A stretch of DNA of 64,000 nt, taken from contig RZZW01000010.1 of the NCBI GenBank assembly GCA_009929695.1, forward strand, positions 1 through 64,000, given 5' to 3'. The notes beneath the pieces were generated by a model. That model made no database searches and was not told the DNA's origin. It saw only the letters and a program-made list of their open reading frames with translations. Made by a program: the position numbers and the translations under genes. Source of the DNA: Clostridia bacterium. Lineage in GTDB: Bacteria; Bacillota; Clostridia; Oscillospirales; Ruminococcaceae. This document shows positions 1 through 8,066 of the stretch, piece by piece; position 1 is the first letter of the stretch; the number at the start of each line of letters is the position of its first letter.

Positions 1-112
1 CAATGCGTTTCCCATGCGCCCTCTTAACTGGCAGTCTCCTAAAAAAATTCTCCATGATTTTATTGCTTTTGGTGTAACGTATCATTGACAAACCTACAGT
101 GTACGCAAACAT
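1..112 (-). CDS. Unknown protein, 5' part only
   Basis: An open frame starts at ATG 112 behind a strong ribosome site (GGGAGGAAATT) and runs off the window edge after about 37 codons. The visible N-terminus (MFAYTVGLSMIRYTKSNK...) is not recognised and shows no signal peptide. The gene is divergent from the sensor gene at 193. Its start lies close to sequences that could serve as the sensor promoter. Confidence 0.55.
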   Translation of the reverse strand, partial: MFAYTVGLSMIRYTKSNKIMENFFRRLPVKRAHGKRI

Positions 113-166
113 AATTTCCTCCCTCACCTTGCAACAATCTCACACATGGTGTAATATGTTATTATC

Positions 167-172
167 TATAAT
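167..172 (+). promoter_or_regulatory. Likely -10 box of the sensor gene
   Basis: TATAAT stands about 20 bases before the GTG start at 193. No convincing -35 is seen at the ideal distance. A TTGACA at 85-90 is too far away to pair with it. Confidence 0.4.
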
Positions 173-192
173 CATGCCGAAAGGGGTGCTGT

Positions 193-2460
193 GTGGTGAA
201 GGCAATTAAAAAACTTATTTGTATAATGGCGGTTTTTGTGTTTATTTGCCTTCCCACGGCGGGCGTTTCGGCGGAGAGCACACACAAACGCGTTCTGTAT
301 ATAAGCTCTTACGCGTATGACTGGGACACCGTGCCAATGCAGCTTGACGGCATAACTGACGTGCTTGGCGGCAAGGCGAAGCTTGACTACATCTTCATGA
401 ACACAAAGCGCATACCCGACGCGGACGCTTACGATTACACCTACAACCTCGCAAAAACCTACATCGGCGAGGACGGGCAATATGACGCTGTGCTGCTTGG
501 AGACGACGCGGCGCTTGATTTTGCGATTAAAAACCAAACCACGCTTTTTTCGGGCACCCCGCTTGTTTTTTGCGGCATAAACTCCGAGTCAAAAGCGCAG
601 GAGGCCGCAAAGGACCCGCTTATGGCGGGCGTTGTGGAAAAATTTCCGATAAGCGAGACAATAAGCCTTGCGCAGAGATTTTATCCTGACGCTGTGAATA
701 TCGTCGCTATTTCCGACGACAGCGAGTCGGGCAAAGGCTCGACTGCGCAGTTTCTCAGCTGCCACGACGAGTTTTTATCGCTCGATTTCCAAGTTATCAA
801 CACCTCGTTTTTCACGCAGGAACGGCTGACAGAGAAGATTTCATCCTATGGCAGCGACACAATTTTACTATATTTAATACACTCGCGCGACAGCGACGGC
901 AACATTTATTCGCTGCAAGAGGGCGTTGAAGCGGTGTGCGCGGCGGCGAATATTCCCATTTTCAAATCCGACGAGGGCGGCGTGGGCTACGGGCTCATCG
1001 GCGGCGCGGTGATATCATACCGCGAGATGGCGGCGACGGCGGCGACGATGGTTCTCGACATTTTAAACGGCTCGTCGCCCGCTGATATGGGCGTTGAGCA
1101 GGCATCGGTCTATTATCTTTTTGACGAAAACGTGCTCACGCAGTTTGGCATTTCCGCAAAAGACGTGCCGTTTGGCAGCGAGCTTTTGAACCACCAAAAC
1201 AGCTTTTTTGAGCAGCACCCCATAGCGATAGCCGCCCTCGGCGTGGCGTGCCTTATCGCGGGCGTTATCATATTATTTTTGACTGTGAGCAACATAAACA
1301 AGCGCAAATTTGCAAATCAGCTTCGCGCGAGCCGCGACTCTTTAGCGGCGGCTATCGACAACAGCAGCATGACCTACTGCGAATATGACCTTGAGGAAAA
1401 CCGCCTTTACATCGGCGAAAAAGCGCAGCGCGTGCATGATTTGCCGCCTGTGATAGAAAATATTCCGCAGGGCTTTTTCGACACAAAATGCATTCAGCCG
1501 CAATATTACGACGTATATGCACAGCTTGTGGACGCGATACGCGCGGGGCAGGACGAAGCGTCGGCGGAGATACCGCTTTACACGCGCACGCTCGGCAGCT
1601 TTGTGTGGATGCGCATACTTTTTGCGCTCATAAAAAGCGAGGACGGCACTGTTGTCAAGGCGATAAGCACCGCGACGGACATCACGGAGGAAAAACAGGC
1701 GCAGCGCCGCTATGAGCAAACCGTGGCGCGCCGCAGCTTCATGGACACCGAAACCTACGCCTCGGCGCACCTCAATTTCACAAAAAACCTTGTGCTTGAA
1801 GCAGACGGCGAATATGCGGAATATAAAAAGGATACGGTGGATGAGTTTTTTAAAGCTTGCCTTGAAAATATTGAGGACAGCGACGAAAACGAGGAGCTGC
1901 AAAAGCTGTTTTCGCGCACGGAGCTTGTTTCAATGTTCGCAGACGGCCTTGCGCAGAGCTCGGCAGTTTATTCCGCCCGCACCGAAAACGGCGAGCGCAT
2001 TTGGCTTCACGCATATGTGAAAATGATAAAAAATCAAGCCGCCGCGGACATTGAGGCATATTTGTATCTGCTCGACGTGACGGACGAGACAATTGCGCGC
2101 CGCGCGCTTGAAATGGGCATAGCGGACGGCGTTGAGGTGCTGGCGTATCTCGATTTAAAAACGAACATCATAAAGCAGCTTTACACAACGCGCACCGACA
2201 GCATCATCCCGCCGCAGGGCATGGATTACGACGAATTGAGCGAAAAAAGCATTTCCCGCCGCGTGGCAAAAGAGGACGACGAGCGCTGCCGCAGCTATTT
2301 AAAGCGCAGCGCAATATTGCAGCATTTGGCGCTGACAGATAAATACACGTTCACCGTCCTATATTCAAACCCCGCCGAAAGCGCGCATAAACGGTTTGAC
2401 ATAAGATACCTCGACAACATGAGAGACACAGTGGTGTTCGAGGTGAGCGGAGAGGATTGA
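193..2460 (+). CDS. Membrane sensor: ABC substrate-binding-like domain plus PAS region
   Basis: This 755-residue protein starts at GTG behind AAGGGGTG. It has a signal peptide (about 1-27), then an extracellular region resembling the ABC_sub_bind family (about 30-335, with repeated LLGDDAAL/FCGINS-like Rossmann strands). A single membrane helix lies near 345-370 and at least two PAS-like cytoplasmic segments follow (about 380-500 and 630-750). Family members usually end in a GGDEF, histidine-kinase or similar output domain. None is visible here; the protein stops after the last PAS-like segment. It probably senses a small ligand outside the cell, but the output route is unknown. A TATAAT box lies at 167-172. 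Confidence 0.75.
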   Translation: MVKAIKKLICIMAVFVFICLPTAGVSAESTHKRVLYISSYAYDWDTVPMQLDGITDVLGGKAKLDYIFMNTKRIPDADAYDYTYNLAKTYIGEDGQYDAVLLGDDAALDFAIKNQTTLFSGTPLVFCGINSESKAQEAAKDPLMAGVVEKFPISETISLAQRFYPDAVNIVAISDDSESGKGSTAQFLSCHDEFLSLDFQVINTSFFTQERLTEKISSYGSDTILLYLIHSRDSDGNIYSLQEGVEAVCAAANIPIFKSDEGGVGYGLIGGAVISYREMAATAATMVLDILNGSSPADMGVEQASVYYLFDENVLTQFGISAKDVPFGSELLNHQNSFFEQHPIAIAALGVACLIAGVIILFLTVSNINKRKFANQLRASRDSLAAAIDNSSMTYCEYDLEENRLYIGEKAQRVHDLPPVIENIPQGFFDTKCIQPQYYDVYAQLVDAIRAGQDEASAEIPLYTRTLGSFVWMRILFALIKSEDGTVVKAISTATDITEEKQAQRRYEQTVARRSFMDTETYASAHLNFTKNLVLEADGEYAEYKKDTVDEFFKACLENIEDSDENEELQKLFSRTELVSMFADGLAQSSAVYSARTENGERIWLHAYVKMIKNQAAADIEAYLYLLDVTDETIARRALEMGIADGVEVLAYLDLKTNIIKQLYTTRTDSIIPPQGMDYDELSEKSISRRVAKEDDERCRSYLKRSAILQHLALTDKYTFTVLYSNPAESAHKRFDIRYLDNMRDTVVFEVSGED

Positions 2461-2478
2461 GCGAACTGTAAATTTTGA

Positions 2479-2580
2479 CCTCATCAGTCGCCTTCGGCGA
2501 CAGCTTCCCCTCAAGGGGAAGCCTTACGAGAGCCTTCTCCTTTAGGAGAAGGTGGCGCGACGAAGAAGCGACGGATGAGG
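2479..2580. repeat. 102-bp palindromic repeat, family A (copy 1)
   Basis: The element is bounded by CCTCATC and GATGAGG and contains two nested inverted arms: a GGGGAAG hairpin and a CTTCTCC/GGAGAAGG hairpin. Near-identical copies occur at 16824-16924 and 20872-20973. It has no coding potential and sits between two converging genes. Confidence 0.85.
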
Positions 2581-2599
2581 TAAGTTTGTGCGAACCTAT

Positions 2600-2875
2600 C
2601 GGACGAGCGCAGCTCGCCCCTACAAAGGTTGCTGTTTCGCCATAAAAACCACATCATGTGGGACACATTGCCCTCTGCAAGAGCGGGACGTAGAGGACGC
2701 CGTCCCCTATAATTTGCCGTGAATTTGCGGCGAACCGTAGGGGCGGATTCCATATCCGCCCGCAATTTAGCGCAAATCTGCGCTGTGTCACATTTGTAGG
2801 GGTCGATGCCCACATCGACCCGCAACCGTGGCGATGTGCAAACAAAAGCGTGCCGGGAAACCCGTCCCCTACAAT
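2600..2875. repeat. Mosaic of GTAGGG-type palindromic repeats, family D
   Basis: Several short modules follow one another: a GAGCGCAGCTCGCCCCTAC arm, a CCCTCTGCAAGAGCGGGACG module, and paired GTAGGGGCGGAT and GTAGGGGTCGATG units with inverted partners. The CTGCAAGAGCGGGACGT module recurs in the same order at 60080-60165. No gene is supported here. Confidence 0.7.
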
Positions 2876-2921
2876 TTAAGATGCACCGTATGGCGGGGCA
2901 AAAATTAACATATAAACAGCA

Positions 2922-2950
2922 TAAAGCCCCGCTTTTGGCGGGGCTTTTAT
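2922..2950. terminator. Terminator between sensor and amt (convergent)
   Basis: A GC-rich hairpin (AGCCCCGC / GCGGGGCT with a TTTT loop) is followed by TTTTAT on the plus strand. It lies between two genes that converge, so it may serve both directions. Confidence 0.65.
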
Positions 2951-3046
2951 GCTTGAAAAAGGAGAAACAATATTGCGAACTGTTAATTTTTAGTCCTGAA
3001 ACGCGCACGGCGGCGCACTACTTCCACCGTGAACGTATAAGCAAAA

Positions 3047-4819
3047 TTACCGCTGTGCGGAGTCCTGAAGCGCTTCTGCGCCCTCTTGACCTGTGCGCAC
3101 CTTGACGACGTTCTCGACGTTATACACAAAGATTTTGCCGTCGCCGATGTGGCCTGTGTAAAGCACGCGCTTTGCAACGTCTATGACGCTGCGCACCGGC
3201 ACGCTTGCCACAACAACCTCAACCTTGACCTTTGGCAGCAGCGTCACGTCCATCGGCACGCCGCGGTAATATTCGCCCGCGCCCTTTTGTGTGCCGCAGC
3301 CAAGCACCTGCGTGACCGTCAAGCCCGAAACGCCTATGTCTGTGAGCGCCTCTTTAAGAGCCTCGAAGCGATTTTGCTTGAGGAGTATGACAACCTTGCT
3401 CATGCCTGACGGTGAAACGTCTGTTGTGACGACCTTTGTCGTCTCGATTACCGGGATAGCTTCGCTTACATTTTTAGCCGGAACAGAGCCTTCAACACTC
3501 TCAACGAGCTCCGGGCTGACAGCGCCAAGCTGCATTGGCATGAAGTCTGCGTATGCGGAGACAAGGCCGTGCTCATGGATATCGAGGCCGTCGATCTCCT
3601 CCTCCGGCGTCACGCGGATGCCGACTGTCTTTTTAATAACAGTGAAAACGATGAGCATTGTGACGATTGTCCACGAGGCAACGCTCACAACGCCGAGCGC
3701 CTGAACGCCAAGCTGATGAAAGCCGCCGCCGTAGAAAAGGCCTTTTGTTATTATGCCGTCGCCGGACTCATAAATGTTGAAAAGCCCCACAGAAAGCGTG
3801 CCCCACATGCCGTTGCAGCCGTGAACAGCTATCGCGCCGACGGGGTCGTCAACCTTGATTTTGATGTCTATAGTTTCGACTGCGATCACCACGAGTAAGC
3901 CTGCGACAAGCCCAATCGCCGCCGCGCCGTAAGCGTCTACGTTAGAGCATGGCGCTGTGATTGCCACAAGACCCGCAAGCGAGCCGTTGAGCGTCATTGA
4001 CACGTCGGGCTTGCCGTTTTTGAGCCATGTGAAAATCATTGTGGTGCAGGTGGAAACCGCTGCCGCGATTGTCGTTGTGCCGAAAATCTGCGCAAGCTGC
4101 GTGATGTTTGTCGCGGCAGCGCCGTTGAAACCGTACCAGCCGAACCATAAGATAAAGCAGCCTAAAGCGCCGAGCGTGATGCTGTGGCCGGGGAACGCGT
4201 GGACGACGGTTTTGCCGTCAGCGCCCTTTGTGTATTTACCGATACGCGGCCCTAAAATGCACGCGCCGACGAACGCCGAGATGCCGCCGACCATATGTAT
4301 TGCGCATGAGCCTGCAAAGTCGATGAAGCCCATGTTTACAAGCCAGCCCGACGGATTCCAAATCCAGCACGCTTCAATGGGGTATACAACAAGGCTTATA
4401 ACGGCGCTGTAAACGCAGTATGCGCTGAACTTTGTGCGCTCGGCCATCGCGCCCGAAACTATCGTTGCGGCGGTGGCGCAAAACACGAGGTTAAACACGA
4501 AGCTCGACCAGTTGATGTTTTGGAAATCGGTGAAAAGCTTCATATTGGGAATGCCGAATATGCCCATTACGGTGTCCTCGGCCATCATAAGGCTGAAGCC
4601 AAGCACTGAAAACATCACCGTGCCGATGCAGAAGTCCATGAGGTTTTTCATGATGATGTTGCCTGCGTTTTTTGCACGAGTGAAGCCTGTTTCGACCATT
4701 GCGAAGCCTGCCTGCATGAAGAAAACGAGCGCGGCGCCTATAAGAAACCAAACGCCGAAGGTTGCGTCAGTCGCAGTATTTGCGACAAGATCAAGTACGT
4801 CTTGTGAAATCTCTGCCAT
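3047..4819 (-). CDS. amt: Ammonium transporter with fused C-terminal PII domain
   Basis: This 590-residue protein imports ammonium or ammonia. Residues 1 to about 420 are a typical Amt channel with eleven predicted membrane helices and conserved stretches such as NAGNIIMKNLMDF, HMVGGISAFVGA and FGWYGFNG. From about residue 473 a complete PII (GlnB/GlnK-like) domain follows (MSKVVILLKQ..., EYYRG in the T-loop, C-terminal GDGKIFV nucleotide-site motif). PII proteins normally block Amt as separate subunits in response to 2-oxoglutarate and ATP/ADP. Here transporter and regulator are one chain. The T-loop keeps the tyrosine pair of the EYYRG motif. Start ATG 4819 follows GGGAGGAAAATATA. No separate glnK is seen nearby. 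Confidence 0.93.
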   Translation of the reverse strand: MAEISQDVLDLVANTATDATFGVWFLIGAALVFFMQAGFAMVETGFTRAKNAGNIIMKNLMDFCIGTVMFSVLGFSLMMAEDTVMGIFGIPNMKLFTDFQNINWSSFVFNLVFCATAATIVSGAMAERTKFSAYCVYSAVISLVVYPIEACWIWNPSGWLVNMGFIDFAGSCAIHMVGGISAFVGACILGPRIGKYTKGADGKTVVHAFPGHSITLGALGCFILWFGWYGFNGAAATNITQLAQIFGTTTIAAAVSTCTTMIFTWLKNGKPDVSMTLNGSLAGLVAITAPCSNVDAYGAAAIGLVAGLLVVIAVETIDIKIKVDDPVGAIAVHGCNGMWGTLSVGLFNIYESGDGIITKGLFYGGGFHQLGVQALGVVSVASWTIVTMLIVFTVIKKTVGIRVTPEEEIDGLDIHEHGLVSAYADFMPMQLGAVSPELVESVEGSVPAKNVSEAIPVIETTKVVTTDVSPSGMSKVVILLKQNRFEALKEALTDIGVSGLTVTQVLGCGTQKGAGEYYRGVPMDVTLLPKVKVEVVVASVPVRSVIDVAKRVLYTGHIGDGKIFVYNVENVVKVRTGQEGAEALQDSAQR

Positions 4820-4898
4820 TATATTTTCCTCCCCGAAAATAAATTTGTCTTAACTTTCCCCTTTTAACCCGTCTCGTGCACAAGGCGGAAACAACAAA

Positions 4899-4933
4899 AA
4901 AGGCGCTGTCGGATATTCTCCGACAGCGCCTTT
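4899..4933 (-). terminator. Terminator-like hairpin in the amt leader (possible attenuator)
   Basis: A 14-bp stem (AAAGGCGCTGTCGG and its complement, 7-nt loop) is followed on the minus strand by TTTTTTGTTGTTT. No minus-strand gene lies upstream; the next gene (5194) points the other way. The hairpin therefore sits between the presumed amt promoter and amt itself, where it could act as an attenuator. The antiterminating factor is unknown. Confidence 0.6.
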
Positions 4934-4948
4934 GCTGTTGTTGCATTT

Positions 4949-4977
4949 AGTTTATACTCGGGTGCGGCAAATGTCAA
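4949..4977 (-). promoter_or_regulatory. Predicted amt promoter
   Basis: On the minus strand TTGACA (4972-4977) is followed after 17 bp by TAAACT (4949-4954). Transcription would begin near 4942, only about ten bases before the leader hairpin. Confidence 0.5.
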
Positions 4978-5144
4978 CAGTTTATTAACAAGTTTTAAGT
5001 ATTTGACAATGCTTCACAAAGTTTTTATCCATTTTTTAGTTATATTCACAAAGAAAGTATTTGATTTCTTCATATAATGTACTCATTTTCGCATTATAAT
5101 AGTATATATGCAAATGCTTGCTATACAAAATCCCTGTTTTATGC

Positions 5145-5150
5145 TATAAT
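5145..5150 (+). promoter_or_regulatory. Likely -10 box of the acyltransferase gene
   Basis: TATAAT lies 44 bases before the ATG at 5194 in a very AT-rich stretch. A -35 at ideal spacing is not obvious. Confidence 0.4.
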
Positions 5151-5193
5151 ATACGAAATGTATTTAAGTTTAGTATAAAAAGGACGTTCACAC

Positions 5194-5916
5194 ATGAATA
5201 TACTGCGCACCATTGTATGGTTTATTTATTTTTTTCTGGTACTTTTATTTATGCTGCCTATGCGCATAAAGGCCGATAAAATGAAGAAAAACGGCGATAA
5301 AGCCGCGTATCCGTACATATTTAAAAAGGTAAAATGGTGGGCAAACAGCCTTTTAAAGCTCGCGGGCGTTGAGATAACGGTTTACGGACGCGAAAATATC
5401 CCCACAGACTGCGCCGTCGTTTTTACACCGAACCACAGCGGGCTATATGATATCCCTGTGATGCTGACGTGCTGCAACGAGCCGCCCGCGCTTGTGGCGA
5501 AAAAAGAATCGAAAAAAATACCGCTTGTCGGCGGTTGGATGCACCTGCTTGACTGCCTTTATATCGACCGCGAAAACCCGCGCGCAGCCGCCGCGACGAT
5601 GAACGAGGCCGCGCAGCTTGTGATGGACGGGCGCAACCTCGTGATATTCCCCGAGGGCACGCGCAGCAAGACGGGCGAGCTTGGCGAGTTCAATCACGGA
5701 GCGTTTAAAATGGCATTTAAAGCCAAAGCTCCCATTGTGCCTGTCGTAATTGAAGGCACGCGCGACATCATGGAAAATCATCATAATATAATGACGCCCG
5801 GCAAAGTGACCGTGCGCTTTTTGCCCCCAATCTACACCGCCGACCTAGACAGAGCAGCCCAAAAGCTGCTGCCCGAGGAGATAAAGCGCATGATTGAGGC
5901 TAACAAAGGCATGTAA
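5194..5916 (+). CDS. plsC: 1-acyl-sn-glycerol-3-phosphate acyltransferase
   Basis: This 240-residue membrane-associated enzyme adds the second acyl chain to lysophosphatidic acid, making phosphatidic acid. An N-terminal hydrophobic helix (about 3-22) is followed by the acyltransferase signature NHSGLYDIP (NHx4D type, about residue 89) and the substrate motif FPEGTRSKTGE (about 152). Length is normal for PlsC. A second homologue is at 15467-16084. The start is supported by AAAAGGACGTTCACAC upstream. Confidence 0.88.
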   Translation: MNILRTIVWFIYFFLVLLFMLPMRIKADKMKKNGDKAAYPYIFKKVKWWANSLLKLAGVEITVYGRENIPTDCAVVFTPNHSGLYDIPVMLTCCNEPPALVAKKESKKIPLVGGWMHLLDCLYIDRENPRAAAATMNEAAQLVMDGRNLVIFPEGTRSKTGELGEFNHGAFKMAFKAKAPIVPVVIEGTRDIMENHHNIMTPGKVTVRFLPPIYTADLDRAAQKLLPEEIKRMIEANKGM

Positions 5917-5937
5917 GGAACGCATTGTATGCGTTCC
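5917..5937. repeat. Short GGAACGCATTG palindrome (family D fragment)
   Basis: GGAACGCATTGTATGCGTTCC is a perfect inverted repeat directly behind the acyltransferase stop codon. The same unit recurs near 11607, 18197-18267 and 39337-39357. Confidence 0.7.
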
Positions 5938-6016
5938 GAAAGTTTTGCGCAAATTCACGGCGTTGTAACCACGCATATTAAAACACGAAATGAGCTGAAA
6001 AAATTTGGCAAGTGCA

Positions 6017-6739
6017 ATGTATACTCGCAATATCACGCCGGAGCCGCCGCGTGAAAAGCACGAGATGACTAAAAAAGAAAAATGGAAAAACTGGTGGGAC
6101 TACCACCTTTGGCACGTTGTCATTGGCATAATTGCCGCCGCGCTCGTGATTTATTTCATCATCGAGGCGGTGTCAAACGTCAAGCCCGACTACCAAATTG
6201 CCATAATGACCGACACCATGCTGCCCACCGGCATATCGGACGCGCTTGGCACTGCGCTTGAAGCGTATGCCGACGATTTCAACGGCGACGGCAAGGTTGT
6301 CGTGCAGATAAACGAGTACGAAATACCGCTTGACACCGAGGCCGCAACCGTTGACGCAAACACGCTTATGGCCAACGTCACTCGCCTTATGGCGGACGGT
6401 CAGGAAGGTGAAAGCACAATATTTATCACAAATCACCCCGCCGAATACGCCGAAAACTACTCGCTTTTCGCCAAAAATGACGGCACAACGCCCGAAACCG
6501 CAAGCGATTTAAAGACCGATTTCGGCTACAAATGGAGCGACTGCCCTGTGCTGACTAGCCTTGAGCTTGGCGAAGTGGAATATTACGGCGGCACAAGCGC
6601 ACTTGATGTTCAGGACTATTTAAAGGACTTTTACCTTTTCCGCCGCGCTTACAGCGGCACTTTACTTGAAAGAAAAGAGGACAAACAGGTATATTACGAA
6701 AGCTCTATGAAAATTCTTGACGCCTTGACGGCGAAATAA
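6017..6739 (+). CDS. Unknown single-pass membrane protein
   Basis: About 240 residues: a short charged N-terminus rich in KKEKWKNWWDYH, one membrane helix (about residues 32-52), then a soluble region likely outside the membrane with no family I recognise. The start is uncertain. ATG 6017 is chosen; an in-frame TTG lies at 6005 and a further ATG at 6065 just before the KKEKWKNWW segment. It forms a likely operon with the small membrane gene nine bases downstream. Confidence 0.6.
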   Translation: MYTRNITPEPPREKHEMTKKEKWKNWWDYHLWHVVIGIIAAALVIYFIIEAVSNVKPDYQIAIMTDTMLPTGISDALGTALEAYADDFNGDGKVVVQINEYEIPLDTEAATVDANTLMANVTRLMADGQEGESTIFITNHPAEYAENYSLFAKNDGTTPETASDLKTDFGYKWSDCPVLTSLELGEVEYYGGTSALDVQDYLKDFYLFRRAYSGTLLERKEDKQVYYESSMKILDALTAK

Positions 6740-6748
6740 GGAGAAGCA

Positions 6749-6904
6749 ATGATCTATTTTATGATAATTATTTGCGCGATAGTGCTTTTGGCGCTTGGCG
6801 TGCTGCTGTTTGCCGCTATAAAGGCGGGGCGCTCAAAGCCGCGCGAAAGCCAGCAGACAGCCTTTGCCGCACATATTGAGCCGACAGACGGACACGGCTT
6901 ATGA
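6749..6904 (+). CDS. Small membrane protein, 51 aa
   Basis: A short frame begins at ATG 6749 behind a good site (AAGGAGAAGCA). It has one N-terminal hydrophobic helix (MIYFMIIICAIVLLALG...) and a short polar tail. It is too short for a family call. The spacing to the upstream gene suggests co-transcription. Confidence 0.6.
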   Translation: MIYFMIIICAIVLLALGVLLFAAIKAGRSKPRESQQTAFAAHIEPTDGHGL

Positions 6905-6911
6905 TTTTTCG

Positions 6912-6940
6912 TTGACAAAAATGCCAATTTGTGGTATACA
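6912..6940 (+). promoter_or_regulatory. DegV gene promoter
   Basis: TTGACA (6912-6917), a 17-bp spacer and TATACA (6935-6940) lie about 40 bases before the DegV start. They begin just behind the small-protein stop codon. Confidence 0.7.
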
Positions 6941-6978
6941 GTATTTTATATGAGGTAATTTAAAGGGGGAATTTGGGC

Positions 6979-7866
6979 ATGGCAAACTACGTTTTAAGCT
7001 GCTGTTCAACTGCGGATTTGACGCGCACACACTTTGAAACGCGAGATATTCAATATATTTGCTTTCATTTTGAGCTTGACGGCAAGCAATATTCGGACGA
7101 TTTAGGCAAATCCATCTCGTATAAAGACTTTTACGACGCGATGGCAAACGGCGCCGAGACAAGAACGTCGCAGGTAAACGTCGAAGAATTTACACAGTAT
7201 TTTACAAAATTTCTCGACGAGGGAAAAGACATACTTCACGTGTCGCTTTCAAGCGGAATTTCAGGCGTGTTCAACTCCGCCAGCGTCGCCGCAGAGGAGC
7301 TGCGCGAAAAATATCCCGAGCGCAAAATATATATAATCGACTCGCTCGGAGCGTCGTCAGGATATGGACTTTTGATGGATAAGCTCGCCGATTTACGCGA
7401 CGGCGGCATGGACATCGACACATTAAATAAGTGGGCTCTCGACAATCGTTTAAAGCTGCACCACTGGTTTTTCTCGACCGACTTAACGTTTTATGTCAAG
7501 GGCGGACGCATATCAAAGGCGGCGGGGTGGTTTGGCACGGTGCTTTCAATTTGCCCGTTGCTGAACATGGATAACCTCGGCAGACTTATCCCGCGTTTTA
7601 AAATTCGCGGAAAATCGGCCGTTATCCGTGAAATTGTAAACAAAATGGTGGAGTTTGCCGACGACGGAAAAAATTACAGCGGCAAATGCTATATATCGCA
7701 ATCCGCCTGTCAAGACGACGCGCGCGAGGTGGCAGAGCTTGTTGAGAAAGCCTTCCCGAAGCTGAACGGCAAGGTGCAGATAAACAACATCGGCACAACA
7801 ATCGGCAGCCACACCGGCCCCGGCACAGTGGCACTGTTTTTCTGGGGAAACGAGAGAACGAATTAA
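6979..7866 (+). CDS. DegV family protein (fatty-acid binding)
   Basis: This 295-residue protein matches the DegV family, whose FakB members hold a fatty acid for phosphorylation by FakA. Visible hallmarks are TSQVNVEEF near the N-terminus, SLSSGISGVFNSA (about residue 95), IDSLGASSGYGLL, KGGRISKAAGWFG, and the C-terminal IGSHTGPGTVALFF. ATG 6979 is preferred over the upstream TTG because AAAGGGGGA then sits 8 bases away. The fatty-acid partner kinase is not in this window, so the lipid role is a family inference. Confidence 0.87.
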   Translation: MANYVLSCCSTADLTRTHFETRDIQYICFHFELDGKQYSDDLGKSISYKDFYDAMANGAETRTSQVNVEEFTQYFTKFLDEGKDILHVSLSSGISGVFNSASVAAEELREKYPERKIYIIDSLGASSGYGLLMDKLADLRDGGMDIDTLNKWALDNRLKLHHWFFSTDLTFYVKGGRISKAAGWFGTVLSICPLLNMDNLGRLIPRFKIRGKSAVIREIVNKMVEFADDGKNYSGKCYISQSACQDDAREVAELVEKAFPKLNGKVQINNIGTTIGSHTGPGTVALFFWGNERTN

Positions 7867-7867
7867 A

Positions 7868-7906
7868 AACAACACCCCTCCGCAAATTTGCGGAGGGGTG
7901 TTGTTG
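7868..7906 (+). terminator. Terminator after DegV
   Basis: A long GC-rich hairpin (AACACCCCTCCGC / GCGGAGGGGTGTT around AAATTT) follows immediately after the stop codon and ends in TTGTATTT. Confidence 0.75.
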
Positions 7907-7949
7907 TATTTAAAGTTTTATGTTTTACATAATCTTGCAAAACACTACC

Positions 7950-8035
7950 TGTAGGGCAAGGGCTCTGCTCTTGCCGCCCCGCAACCTCCAACGGTAAATT
8001 ACGGCGGGAGCAAGCCCCCGCCCTACGGTGCACGT
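7950..8035. repeat. GTAGGGCAAGGG palindromic repeat (family D)
   Basis: GTAGGGCAAGGGCTCTGCTCTTGCCGCCCC and an inverted partner ending in GGGAGCAAGCCCCCGCCCTAC bracket a spacer of about 25 bases. The flanking GTGCACGTTGTAAAATT recurs near 60173-60192. Confidence 0.7.
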
Positions 8036-8066
8036 TGTAAAATTGTGTAAAACTAGCGGAAGTGCA

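Noticed and set aside
2511-3105. Several overlapping open frames in the gap between the sensor and amt
   Set aside because: They translate palindromic repeats, overlap each other on both strands and resemble no protein. The repeats recur elsewhere without these frames.
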